Shown: positions 53,630 to 62,186 of the stretch, one piece after another
How the letters are laid out: the number at the start of each line of letters is the position of its first letter
How positions within the stretch are numbered: the first letter of the stretch is position 1
Assembly (NCBI GenBank): GCA_050296515.1
Contig: JBNKRJ010000091.1
Span: 76,271 to 140,270 of the forward strand
Source of the DNA: NBLH01 sp050296515
Lineage (GTDB): Bacteria; Bacteroidota; Bacteroidia; Bacteroidales; NBLH01
DNA length: 64,000 nucleotides
Reading direction: 5' to 3'
Notes under the pieces: generated by a model
Told to the model about the DNA's origin: nothing
The model's database searches: none
Seen by the model: the letters and a program-made list of their open reading frames with translations, nothing else
Program-made: the position numbers and the translations under genes

Positions 53630-54829
53630 TTACCTGCAATATTTTTTTAAATTATCCTGGCTTTCAATATCACCAAGTTTTGCAGCATAAGTCCATGCAG
53701 CACATGCTTTTTTCATTTCACCAGCAAGTTTATGAGCCTGGGCCTTTTTCTTATAAACTTCTATATTTTTTGGATCCAGATCAAGGGCCATTGAATAATC
53801 CTTAATTGCGTATTTGTAGGTTTTTGTTGCCATATAAGAATTAGCTCTTCCAATAAAATAATCAGGCTTTGAAGGATCTGATTTTATTAATTTCCCATAA
53901 GTACTAATAGCACTCAAAAAATCTCCATCCATTGAACTAATTTCAGCGTATAATAGTTGAGCCTGATTATCAGAAGGATAATATGTTCTGTAATATTCAA
54001 TATCTTTTAAAGCATTTTCAAAATCACCGCTTCTTAAATAGGCTTCTGCCCTACCCAGGTATGCTGGCAGACTTACTGAATCATCTCTCAGGATTTCATT
54101 GTATTTTACAACAGCTTTCTTTGCCTTTCCTAATTTGGTGAAACAGCCTGCCTCAAAACACTGATAATCTACAGTGTTCGGCTCCAGCTCAATTGCTTTT
54201 TCAATAGTCGAAAGGGCTTTTGAATAATCTTTATTTTGATAAAGAAGTTTAGCTTTTAGATAATATCCCTTATCGCTTCTACTATATCTGCTTAAAAGCT
54301 CATCCAGTCTTTCATTTGCCTCCTCATACTTTCCGGATTTAATGGCATATATAGCATTATTTAACAGAACTTCTTTTTTTGAATACCTATCATTTTCCCA
54401 TAGCTTTTTCCATTCTTCTGATTGTTTAAAGTTCTGGAATTCAGGAAACGATTTTATAACTGGCTCTGGATATTTATTTGTCGATTGCAAATAATTTTCC
54501 AATTGCTCAAAAGCAAGTTCATTCTTTCCCAAACCGGCATTTGCTCTGGCTAGCATTAATGGAATATCATCATGGTACCTTTCCTTCAATTTATTTAATT
54601 CATTAATTGCCGTAGTAAAATTCTTTGTTTCAATGCTCAACTTCGCATTTAAAAAAGTTGCTCGTTTATCATCCGGAAACTCAATTAAATAAGATTTGAT
54701 ATATTGAGTAGCCTCAATAAAACTATTATTATCAGCAGCTATTTTTGCTTTTAAATATAAATTTCCCTGAGAAAAAAGATTCAGGGGAAATGCAAGTAAT
54801 AATATGACAATTAATCTGTTAAGTTTCAT
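53630..54829 (-). CDS. Secreted TPR-repeat protein
   Basis: About 399 residues after an N-terminal signal peptide (LNRLIVILLLAFPLNLFSQG). At least seven tetratricopeptide repeats are visible, for example GYYLKAKLLYQNKDYSKALS, AYLGRAEAYLRSGDFENALK and ADYFIGRANSYMATKTYKYA-like segments, ending in KACAAWTYAAKLGDIESQ. A protein-interaction scaffold in the periplasm or outer membrane. The ATG at 54829 is preferred to the frame start at 54883, which would overlap the upstream gene. It is the last gene of a three-gene minus-strand group with the type IX secreted protein. Confidence 0.83.
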   Translation of the reverse strand: MKLNRLIVILLLAFPLNLFSQGNLYLKAKIAADNNSFIEATQYIKSYLIEFPDDKRATFLNAKLSIETKNFTTAINELNKLKERYHDDIPLMLARANAGLGKNELAFEQLENYLQSTNKYPEPVIKSFPEFQNFKQSEEWKKLWENDRYSKKEVLLNNAIYAIKSGKYEEANERLDELLSRYSRSDKGYYLKAKLLYQNKDYSKALSTIEKAIELEPNTVDYQCFEAGCFTKLGKAKKAVVKYNEILRDDSVSLPAYLGRAEAYLRSGDFENALKDIEYYRTYYPSDNQAQLLYAEISSMDGDFLSAISTYGKLIKSDPSKPDYFIGRANSYMATKTYKYAIKDYSMALDLDPKNIEVYKKKAQAHKLAGEMKKACAAWTYAAKLGDIESQDNLKKYCR

Positions 54830-54842
54830 AACAACAATATTT

Positions 54843-57467
54843 TTATTTTCCGGAAGGAGTATTCCCATCTCCCGTAAAAACATGTATAAAACCCGATAGT
54901 GATCTAACTTCTACTCCAAATATCCTTTGCTCCCATACATCGCAAACATAATAATAAACCCCACTTGGAACAACTTGTTTGGTCATCATATTTCTGCCAT
55001 CCCAATTAATATCAGGATCATCAGTTTTATAAATCAACCCACCCCATCGGCTATAAATTTTTATTTCTACTTTTTCTACCGCCTGATAAGGATAGGGCTT
55101 AAATAAGTCATTTATTCCATCGCCATTAGGAGTAAACGTATTTGGCAGAGAATAATAAGAGCAATTGTCCGCACACACACTCATATTCCTGTTGCTTTCA
55201 TTATTAAATGAATCAATTGCAGTAACAACATAACATCCTGCAAGAACACTTTGCGGATAATGTATGTATGTTGTATCATTAGGATTATCAATTTTATCAA
55301 TTAGCTCAAATTGACCATTAGGATCAGCTGTGTAATAAATATTATAACTCAACACATCATTTGCACATGAATGATTTGGATTTGTCCAAACCAGTTCATT
55401 CCTCAGGCTATCACAATTATTTACTACAGTAAGTTGTGGAGGACAAGATGGTACAGTGTCAAGAGGAATTGCACAAGCTTCTTGAGAAAAATTAACCAAA
55501 GGGCCTGGAATTTCATCAATACCGTATTTACCAAGGCTTTCAACTTTGTAACAATAGGTCAATCCATTAGTTAAGCCCTTATCAACATAGATTTTTGAAT
55601 TGGTATATGCAATGGTATCAAACTCCGTATCGGGCAACGTTCGGCGGTAGATGATGTATTGATAATTCTCCCAGGGAACATTTTCACCAAGCTCAAGTTC
55701 AATCTCATTATCTCTAGGGTGCAAAGTTAAAAACAGGCTAGCAGCTTTTCCAGGTACACCTATAATTGTCCAAGCACCTGAATTTTGATCTTGATTATAC
55801 AGCCCCATTTTATAAATACGAGGTTTTTCCAGGGTATTATAATTGGTATCATTATAAGTAGTAGTATGCAAACCATTAATAATAACAGGATCAGTAAACG
55901 CGGTTCCGTTTAAATCATCAGAACGGAAAAGTTGATAACGATAAGGGCCTGGATTAGAAACTGAGTCAAAATCAAGAGGTTCTGTCCAGGCAACATGAAT
56001 GGCTCCATTTTCCTGATCGGTTGTAGAAACACTTGCTTTAAGCATTAAGGGTACGCCACGCGTTAATTCAGAACAGGTTTCCTCTGAAGCATAACTTTCA
56101 GCTCCATCAGGATAGTAAGCCACAATTATATAACAATATTCAAAGCCCTGAACCAATCCTTCTCCATCATTATTATCTAAAAACTCGGAGTTATTTACGC
56201 CTTCAACCGAACCAATATAAGTATATTCCGTGTACTCAGGCACCCCTAGCTCACATTCCTCTGGTTTAAAATAAGCTCTTCTGTTTCTTCTATAAATATA
56301 GTAACCAGCTACTTCTGTACATCTTGAAGGATCCCACTTAACAAAAATGGAATTATTTGTTGCTTCAAGCTGAACATTTTCTGGTGCTGGTCCAACTACA
56401 TGTATATTAACATTCTCATAATCAACAAGTATTTGATCAGGATTATTATCCTCTGCTTTAAATATAATTAAATAAGGTTGTTTTCTTACATGTGAACAAT
56501 TTGTAACCCAACTAAATCTACCAACAGCGGTTCCAAGGGCAGTATCTCCATCAAAAGTAGCAGGATTAGAATCAAGCTGGTAAACACCACCGGTTGAAGA
56601 AAGAGCTATTTTTTCGCCTGGATCATCGGTTGCTACAACACTAAAATCAACTATGGAATCAGCTTCAACACATCGATCAGTCAAGTTCTCAATAACTGGT
56701 GGCTTATTGTCCGTTTCAACAACTTCTATCTGCATATCTCTAATAATACTTCCAATCTTCACTCCATTACGCCATTCTTCTATTTCCATTGCAACATTAT
56801 AAATCCCAAGCTCTTCAGGATAGTTCCAAATTAAATCACCAGATATTGGATCTACCTTGAGCTCAACAGCAGCCTCTGGAAAACTATAATCTGCAATTGG
56901 TTCTGCATTATCCCCTAAACAGGTGGTAATTTTAAAAGAAAGACTATCTCCATCGGGATCATAAGCATTTGGGTTATGAACAAATATTTGTCCCTTTGCT
57001 GCTTTATCAATCGGAGCATTAAGCATTACAGGGGTATTATTAGCACCTAAATTAGGATTTATCTGGAGAATTGTTTTCACAGCAAACAAAATATTTACCG
57101 AATTAGGAATATTTCTTACTCCTTCATTTCTATTAGGATCCTCCATTGAAATTACATAAGTTCCAGCGCCTGGATAGGTATGTGTAACCACATATTTGTT
57201 TCTGTAATAAGTTGCATCAGAAAGAGTTATCTTTTCAATTCTTGGAACGGTAGCAAAAGTTCCATCACCAAAATGTATATCTAATTCATCCCTGTCTGCT
57301 GGAGCTCCAACAAGTGTATATGTTATAAGTGTAATGCGATATGTATAAGTACCTATTTGTTCGTATGTAATTTCGCCTGCTCTATTATGAGTAGCGTAAG
57401 CCTGATAATCAATCAATTGAAAAACAATTGACAAGATTAATACAAATATGAATTTTAGTTTTTGCAT
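54843..57467 (-). CDS. Type IX-secreted fibronectin-like protein with gliding-motility C-terminal domain
   Basis: An 874-residue protein with signal peptide (about 1-25). Residues 30-370 are Ig/cadherin-like (for example NAYDPDGDSLSFKITTC and DKPPVIENLTDRC-like strands); several fibronectin III-like repeats follow (PAPENVQLEATNNSIFVKWD; VAWTEPLDFDS). The C-terminal part (about 785-870) is the gliding-motility-associated/type B sorting domain: LPNTFTPNGDGINDLFKPY, IKIYSRWGGLIYKTDD, and WDGRN with VPSGVYYYV. This domain directs export through the type IX secretion system and attachment to the surface. Its stop is 13 nt before the TPR gene start. Confidence 0.9.
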   Translation of the reverse strand: MQKLKFIFVLILSIVFQLIDYQAYATHNRAGEITYEQIGTYTYRITLITYTLVGAPADRDELDIHFGDGTFATVPRIEKITLSDATYYRNKYVVTHTYPGAGTYVISMEDPNRNEGVRNIPNSVNILFAVKTILQINPNLGANNTPVMLNAPIDKAAKGQIFVHNPNAYDPDGDSLSFKITTCLGDNAEPIADYSFPEAAVELKVDPISGDLIWNYPEELGIYNVAMEIEEWRNGVKIGSIIRDMQIEVVETDNKPPVIENLTDRCVEADSIVDFSVVATDDPGEKIALSSTGGVYQLDSNPATFDGDTALGTAVGRFSWVTNCSHVRKQPYLIIFKAEDNNPDQILVDYENVNIHVVGPAPENVQLEATNNSIFVKWDPSRCTEVAGYYIYRRNRRAYFKPEECELGVPEYTEYTYIGSVEGVNNSEFLDNNDGEGLVQGFEYCYIIVAYYPDGAESYASEETCSELTRGVPLMLKASVSTTDQENGAIHVAWTEPLDFDSVSNPGPYRYQLFRSDDLNGTAFTDPVIINGLHTTTYNDTNYNTLEKPRIYKMGLYNQDQNSGAWTIIGVPGKAASLFLTLHPRDNEIELELGENVPWENYQYIIYRRTLPDTEFDTIAYTNSKIYVDKGLTNGLTYCYKVESLGKYGIDEIPGPLVNFSQEACAIPLDTVPSCPPQLTVVNNCDSLRNELVWTNPNHSCANDVLSYNIYYTADPNGQFELIDKIDNPNDTTYIHYPQSVLAGCYVVTAIDSFNNESNRNMSVCADNCSYYSLPNTFTPNGDGINDLFKPYPYQAVEKVEIKIYSRWGGLIYKTDDPDINWDGRNMMTKQVVPSGVYYYVCDVWEQRIFGVEVRSLSGFIHVFTGDGNTPSGK

Positions 57468-57470
57468 TAT

Positions 57471-58031
57471 TTAAAACCTAATCTCTTGTTTTGTTTGCTT
57501 ATTATTAAACTGCACTGCCTTTTGTTCTTCTTTAAAAACAAATATCAACAAATTTTTTTGATCAGGATACAGATCCATCATCAATGTATTTTGTATGTTA
57601 AAGATCTCACTTTTTACTTTGTAATCAAAATCATAATAAAGCCACATCGCCTGTTCTTTCACCTCGTGGTTTGTAAGTTTTAATAATGATTTGGTTTTAT
57701 CTTTTCCATCTGCAACCAGCTTAAAATGCTCTGTAATATATTTTCCAATGACTTTTGAATAGTTTTTTTCCCATCGTCCTTCATGTAATTTTAAATCTTC
57801 ACCATATTCCCCATTTAAAACCAAATCAAAATCATCTACAAAAATTTTAAAGAGTATTTTAAATTTTCTTTCATTCTCAAAGTATTCAATTGTGGTAAAA
57901 GAAATATGAACCGGATGTAAAATTTGTTTGTCCTTAGGTAATGACGCATTTGAAAACTTATTTGTTGCATTGAAGCCAGTTCCTGTGATGAATAATAACA
58001 AAATCAGACAAATAATCCCCCTCTTTTTCAT
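57471..58031 (-). CDS. DUF6702-like exported protein
   Basis: A 186-residue protein with an N-terminal signal (IICLILLLFITGTGF). The mature part begins HPVHISFTTIEYFENERKF and continues KILFKIFVDDFDLVLNGEYG, which matches my recollection of DUF6702, a small beta-rich exported family of Bacteroidota; function unknown. It is the first of the minus-strand trio (3 nt to the next gene) and divergent from the HupE/UreJ-like gene, an arrangement I recall from other genomes. Confidence 0.68.
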   Translation of the reverse strand: MKKRGIICLILLLFITGTGFNATNKFSNASLPKDKQILHPVHISFTTIEYFENERKFKILFKIFVDDFDLVLNGEYGEDLKLHEGRWEKNYSKVIGKYITEHFKLVADGKDKTKSLLKLTNHEVKEQAMWLYYDFDYKVKSEIFNIQNTLMMDLYPDQKNLLIFVFKEEQKAVQFNNKQTKQEIRF

Positions 58032-58204
58032 ATTACAAAACCAATGTTTCTATAGACAAAGTTACAAAATATTATTCTCCCATAGACCATTCGTTTATAT
58101 TAGTGATAAAGTTAGACATTTTTATTCATTTAAATCAATCCGGAAATTGCTTTTTATATATACTTTTTTATTTACATATTTGCCAGCAAAATTAAAAAAT
58201 TAAC

Positions 58205-58795
58205 ATGTCGCTATTCTTGATTTATCTTCAGCTTGGTTTTCAGCACATTATTGATATTGCAGCTTATGACCACATTTTGTTCATAGTAACTTTATGTGCT
58301 GTCTATCAATTTAAAGAATGGAAACGGGTTTTGATACTGGTCACCGCATTCACAATCGGGCACACCACTACGCTGGCATTGGCATCCTTAAACATTATAA
58401 GTATAAACGCTGACCTTGTAGAATTTTTGATCCCATTAACAATATTTATCACAGCAATGGCAAATATTGCCACTAAACAAATTGAATTTTCTGGAAAACT
58501 GCATAGGTTCAAATACTTAACTGCAATGATTTTTGGATTAATTCATGGTTTAGGGTTTTCAAACTACCTCAAAAGTATGCTTGGAAACGAAGAGAGCATT
58601 GTAAAACCACTTTTTGCATTCAATTTAGGATTAGAATTTGGCCAAATATTAGTAGTTTCAAGTATCCTAATACTTGCAACGCTCACTGTCGGCTATTTTA
58701 AATCACCCAAACGTGAGTGGACATTGGTTTTATCAGGAGCAGGATTGGGAATCTCTCTGATTTTAATGATAGAGCGATTAGGCAACATTTTATGA
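58205..58795 (+). CDS. HupE/UreJ-like membrane protein
   Basis: A 196-residue protein with about six membrane segments. GFQHIIDIAAYDHILFIVTL carries the conserved H..DH residues, TAFTIGHTTTLALASL a second histidine and GLIHGLGFSNYLKSML a third; these are the metal-binding-type histidines of the HupE/UreJ family (nickel or cobalt permease homologues). No urease or hydrogenase genes are nearby, so the metal role is only inferred. It ends 7 nt from the convergent lipB. Confidence 0.8.
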   Translation: MSLFLIYLQLGFQHIIDIAAYDHILFIVTLCAVYQFKEWKRVLILVTAFTIGHTTTLALASLNIISINADLVEFLIPLTIFITAMANIATKQIEFSGKLHRFKYLTAMIFGLIHGLGFSNYLKSMLGNEESIVKPLFAFNLGLEFGQILVVSSILILATLTVGYFKSPKREWTLVLSGAGLGISLILMIERLGNIL

Positions 58796-58801
58796 TAAAA
58801 A

Positions 58802-59473
58802 TTAATTCGAAAATTGTTTAATTATCATCTCCTTCAAAACTTTTGAAACCAACTCACTATCAACTGCTTCACCAATCTCTTTTTGCATAGAAGTCACACC
58901 CCTGTCAGTAAATCCGCATGGGTTCATAAAGCTAAAGTAGTTTAAATCAGTAGTAATATTCAAGGCAATTCCATGCATTGTAACTCTTCGACTACTGCGT
59001 ATTCCTATAGCACAAATTTTCCGGCTTTTTGATTTGTCCTCAGCATCAAGCCAGATCCCCGCAGCCCCTTCAAGACGAGAAGATTTAATTGAGAATTCTT
59101 TAAGGGTATTTATCACAGCCTCTTCCAGTCTAAAAACAAATTCTCGGGTATTGATCTTGAATTCATCTAAATCAAAAATCGGATACACAACCTGCTGCCC
59201 GGGACCATGATAGGTGATATCTCCTCCCCTGTCAATATGAAACAATTCAATTCCCTTTTGTTCCAGTAATTGGTTATTAATCAACAGGTTGCTATCATTT
59301 CCATTTTGCCCGATAGTAAATACATGAGGATGATTAACAAATAGTAAATGATGTTCTCTATTTTTCTTTTCAGCCTTTTTGTTTTCTAAAAGCTGGTTAA
59401 ACAATTCAAGCTGATAATCCCAGGCCTGTTTATATGGAACAAGGCCCAGGTTTTGGTAATTTATTTTATTCAT
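58802..59473 (-). CDS. lipB: Octanoyl-[acyl-carrier-protein]:protein N-octanoyltransferase
   Basis: A 223-residue enzyme that moves octanoate from ACP to lipoyl domains. RGGDITYHGPGQQVVYPI is the family signature, KICAIGIRSSRRVTMHG contains the catalytic lysine, and the catalytic Cys is in FMNPCGFTDRGVTSM. ATG at 59473. lipA lies 90 nt upstream on the same strand. Confidence 0.95.
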   Translation of the reverse strand: MNKINYQNLGLVPYKQAWDYQLELFNQLLENKKAEKKNREHHLLFVNHPHVFTIGQNGNDSNLLINNQLLEQKGIELFHIDRGGDITYHGPGQQVVYPIFDLDEFKINTREFVFRLEEAVINTLKEFSIKSSRLEGAAGIWLDAEDKSKSRKICAIGIRSSRRVTMHGIALNITTDLNYFSFMNPCGFTDRGVTSMQKEIGEAVDSELVSKVLKEMIIKQFSN

Positions 59474-59563
59474 TGCTGATTACAAGTCTCTGGTTGCAAA
59501 TTTCTTGTAAACTGAAAAACCACAACAACCAGTAACAAATTTCTAAGTTCTAATTTCAAGTGT

Positions 59564-60421
59564 TTATTTTACATGCTTTTCTGCATGATAAGATGATCGA
59601 ACAAGTGGTCCGCTTTCAACAAACCTAAATCCCATTTCTAAACCTCTTTTTTGATAATCAGCAAATACTTCAGGCTTAATATACTCAATTACCTCAAGAT
59701 TTTTCCTGGTTGGTTGTAAATACTGACCAATAGTCATTACTTCACAATTAGCGGCCCTCAAATCTTCCATGGTTTCGAGAACTTCTTCCGGGGTTTCTCC
59801 AATACCAAGCATAATACCTGATTTTGAGCGAATTCCTGATTTAGCAATGTATTCAATCACCTTTAAGCTGACATCGTATTTTGCGCGACTTCGAACTTTC
59901 GGGGTCAATCTTCTTACTGTCTCCATATTGTGTGAAATCACATCGGGCTTAGCATCAATTACTTGCTGTACTAACTCCATATTCCCCTGGAAATCAGGAA
60001 TTAAAACTTCTATCGTAGTTCCTGGGTTTAATGCTTTTACTTGTCTAATCGATTCTGCCCAAATTGAAGCTCCAAGATCTTCCAGATCATCTCTGTCAAC
60101 CGATGTTACCACGCAATGTTTCAACTTTAATAATTGTATAGATTCTGCCAGTTTTCTGGGTTCTTCCATATTAACTGCACCAGGCTTTCCTGTTTTCACC
60201 GCACAAAATTTACAGGCGCGGGTGCAGACATCTCCCAAAATCATAAAAGTTGCTGTTCCTGCATCCCAGCATTCGCCCATGTTTGGGCAATCGCCACTGG
60301 TGCAAATTGTATGAAGCTTGTGCTCCCTAATTATGCCTTTTACTTCAGAAAAACTACTGCTCATTGGAAGACGAATTTTCAGCCAGTCTGGCTTCCGTCT
60401 TGTATTTATCTTTTTTTCCAT
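59564..60421 (-). CDS. lipA: Lipoyl synthase
   Basis: A 285-residue radical SAM enzyme that inserts sulfur into protein-bound octanoyl groups. The auxiliary-cluster cysteines are in CTSGDCPNMGECW, the SAM-cluster CX3CX2C is in CTRACKFCAV, and the C-terminal RSSYHAE supplies the serine ligand. Full length. Cotranscription with lipB is likely. Confidence 0.96.
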   Translation of the reverse strand: MEKKINTRRKPDWLKIRLPMSSSFSEVKGIIREHKLHTICTSGDCPNMGECWDAGTATFMILGDVCTRACKFCAVKTGKPGAVNMEEPRKLAESIQLLKLKHCVVTSVDRDDLEDLGASIWAESIRQVKALNPGTTIEVLIPDFQGNMELVQQVIDAKPDVISHNMETVRRLTPKVRSRAKYDVSLKVIEYIAKSGIRSKSGIMLGIGETPEEVLETMEDLRAANCEVMTIGQYLQPTRKNLEVIEYIKPEVFADYQKRGLEMGFRFVESGPLVRSSYHAEKHVK

Positions 60422-60503
60422 ATTAAACTTTAATTAAAAATGGGTGCGAAAATAATCCCATAAATTGATTTATCAAGAACTTTTATCTGGAATTAATTAA
60501 GAA

Positions 60504-60941
60504 TCAAACCTGTTTTACAGGCTCCTTTTTCAAAAAACTTAATATCCCAAGCCGGTAAGAATCTAAACCAAAGCCACTTATACTACCAACACAACAAGGC
60601 GCTATTCGGGAAATATGTCTGAATTCTTCGCGCTTAAAAATATTTGAAATATGTACTTCAACCACCGGAACACCAATAGCAGAAATTGCATCTGCTATTG
60701 CAATTGATGTATGCGTATAAGCTGCAGCATTTAAAACAACCCCTGTATAATTTCCATCAGCATCATGAAGTTTTTCAATAATCGCTCCTTCATAATTTGA
60801 TTGATAATAATCAATTTCAACATCCTTAAATTCGTCCTTTATTCTTTGATAATAACTGCCAAAGCTACTATCACCATAAATACCTGGCTCTCTTTTTCCA
60901 AGCAGGTTTAAATTTGGACCATTTATTATAAGTATCTTCAT
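60504..60941 (-). CDS. aroQ: 3-dehydroquinate dehydratase, type II
   Basis: A 145-residue enzyme of the shikimate pathway. LIINGPNLNLLGKREPGIYG carries the active-site Arg/Tyr region, VVLNAAAYTHTSIAI the Asn/His region and VEVHISNIFKREEFRH the rest. It lies outside the aromatic operon at 5.8-12.3 kb and has its own promoter-like box (TACTTTTG on the minus strand, 60970-60977). Confidence 0.95.
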   Translation of the reverse strand: MKILIINGPNLNLLGKREPGIYGDSSFGSYYQRIKDEFKDVEIDYYQSNYEGAIIEKLHDADGNYTGVVLNAAAYTHTSIAIADAISAIGVPVVEVHISNIFKREEFRHISRIAPCCVGSISGFGLDSYRLGILSFLKKEPVKQV

Positions 60942-60969
60942 AACAATACAATGAATTTTTTTTTTGGCA

Positions 60970-60977
60970 CAAAAGTA
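60970..60977 (-). promoter_or_regulatory. -7 promoter box of aroQ
   Basis: The minus strand reads TACTTTTG, an exact TAnnTTTG match 28 nt before the aroQ ATG. No clear -33 element. Confidence 0.5.
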
Positions 60978-61083
60978 TATAATATTTGATTGCTTTCATT
61001 GATGATAATTATCATGAAACCCATTAAATAAAATCATATTGAAATGAAAAGCTATTTAACAGATTTAAATTTCGTTTTTATAA

Positions 61084-61091
61084 TATATTTG
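61084..61091 (+). promoter_or_regulatory. -7 promoter box of the Xer recombinase gene
   Basis: TATATTTG matches TAnnTTTG exactly, 15 nt before the ATG at 61107. The transcript would be nearly leaderless. No clear -33 element. Confidence 0.5.
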
Positions 61092-61106
61092 CACAGATAA
61101 AATCAA

Positions 61107-62030
61107 ATGGCAGAAACAATGCTCTTCCAGAATGAGTTAAATGACTTCATATCATTTCTACAAATAGAAAAATCTTTGTCTGACAATTCAGTAAAGGCCT
61201 ACACCGCAGATATTGAAAAGTTAATTAGTTTTCTTGAAAGTTTTCATAATTCAATTTCGCTTAAATCAATACAATTATCTCATTTAAAGGAATTTATAGA
61301 ATACTTAAATCAGTTTGGAATTGCAGTCCGCTCGCAAGCTCGTATTATTTCAGGTATACGCGCATTTTTCAATTTTCTTATTCTTGAAAACTATATTGAT
61401 AATGATCCTTCACTATTACTTGAACTTCCGGCCATTGGAAAAAAGTTACCTGTTTTTTTAAGTGTAAAAGAAATTGATGAATTACAAGCTGCTATCGATC
61501 TTAGCAAAGATGAAGGACATAGGAATAAAGCTATTATTGAAACACTATATAGTTGTGGATTAAGGGTTTCGGAACTTATAAATCTAAAATTGACTGATTT
61601 GTACTTTGATCTTGGCTTTATAAAAGTTTTAGGGAAAGGTAATAAAGAACGACTTGTTCCAATTAGTGACTCTGCTATAAAGGAAATAACAATTTATCAG
61701 GAAAAATTCAGGAAAAAGTTAACAATTCAGCCTCAAAGCGAGAATATTTTGTTTTTAAACCGTCGGGGGAAACAACTTACCAGAGAAATGATTTTCACTA
61801 TTGTTAAAAATCTGGCAAAAAAATCTGGTCTAAATAAGAACATAAGCCCTCATACTTTTCGGCATTCTTTTGCAACACACTTGGTCGATGGTGGGGCTGA
61901 TTTAAGAGCAGTTCAGGAAATGCTTGGTCACGAATCAATAATCACAACAGAAATTTACACCCATCTCTCAAAAGACTATTTAAGACAAACTATAACTGAT
62001 TTTCACCCCCGTTCGCTTAAAAAAATATAG
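61107..62030 (+). CDS. xerD: Tyrosine recombinase XerC/XerD
   Basis: A 307-residue site-specific recombinase for chromosome dimer resolution. N-terminal SAM-like domain (FISFLQIEKSLSDNSVKAYT), then the catalytic domain with R in YSCGLRVSELINLK, K in GKGNKERLVPI, HTFRHSFATHLVDGGADLR (H..R), LGHESIITTEIY and the nucleophile Tyr in TEIYTHLS. Length and lack of nearby integrated element argue for the housekeeping enzyme. Confidence 0.93.
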   Translation: MAETMLFQNELNDFISFLQIEKSLSDNSVKAYTADIEKLISFLESFHNSISLKSIQLSHLKEFIEYLNQFGIAVRSQARIISGIRAFFNFLILENYIDNDPSLLLELPAIGKKLPVFLSVKEIDELQAAIDLSKDEGHRNKAIIETLYSCGLRVSELINLKLTDLYFDLGFIKVLGKGNKERLVPISDSAIKEITIYQEKFRKKLTIQPQSENILFLNRRGKQLTREMIFTIVKNLAKKSGLNKNISPHTFRHSFATHLVDGGADLRAVQEMLGHESIITTEIYTHLSKDYLRQTITDFHPRSLKKI

Positions 62031-62149
62031 TCTCCAAGAATTAACATATAAAAATACACTCATAAGTTAAATTAAATTAAAAAATGCAACTAATCAGATA
62101 CAACGGGGTTTTGATCTAAGTTTCGTTAATAATTATTGACATTTTATAG

Positions 62150-62157
62150 TACATTTG
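62150..62157 (+). promoter_or_regulatory. Candidate -7 promoter box of pckA
   Basis: TACATTTG matches TAnnTTTG, 29 nt before the ATG. An alternative sigma70-like pair TTGACA (62136-62141) and TACAAT (62158-62163) overlaps the region, so which one is used is open. Confidence 0.45.
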
Positions 62158-62186
62158 TACAATTATTAACTTAAAAGAGATGTATA

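Noticed and set aside
61107..62030. Phage or integrative-element integrase
   Set aside because: Length, motifs and neighbourhood fit the housekeeping Xer recombinase; no attachment-site repeats or mobile genes are near.
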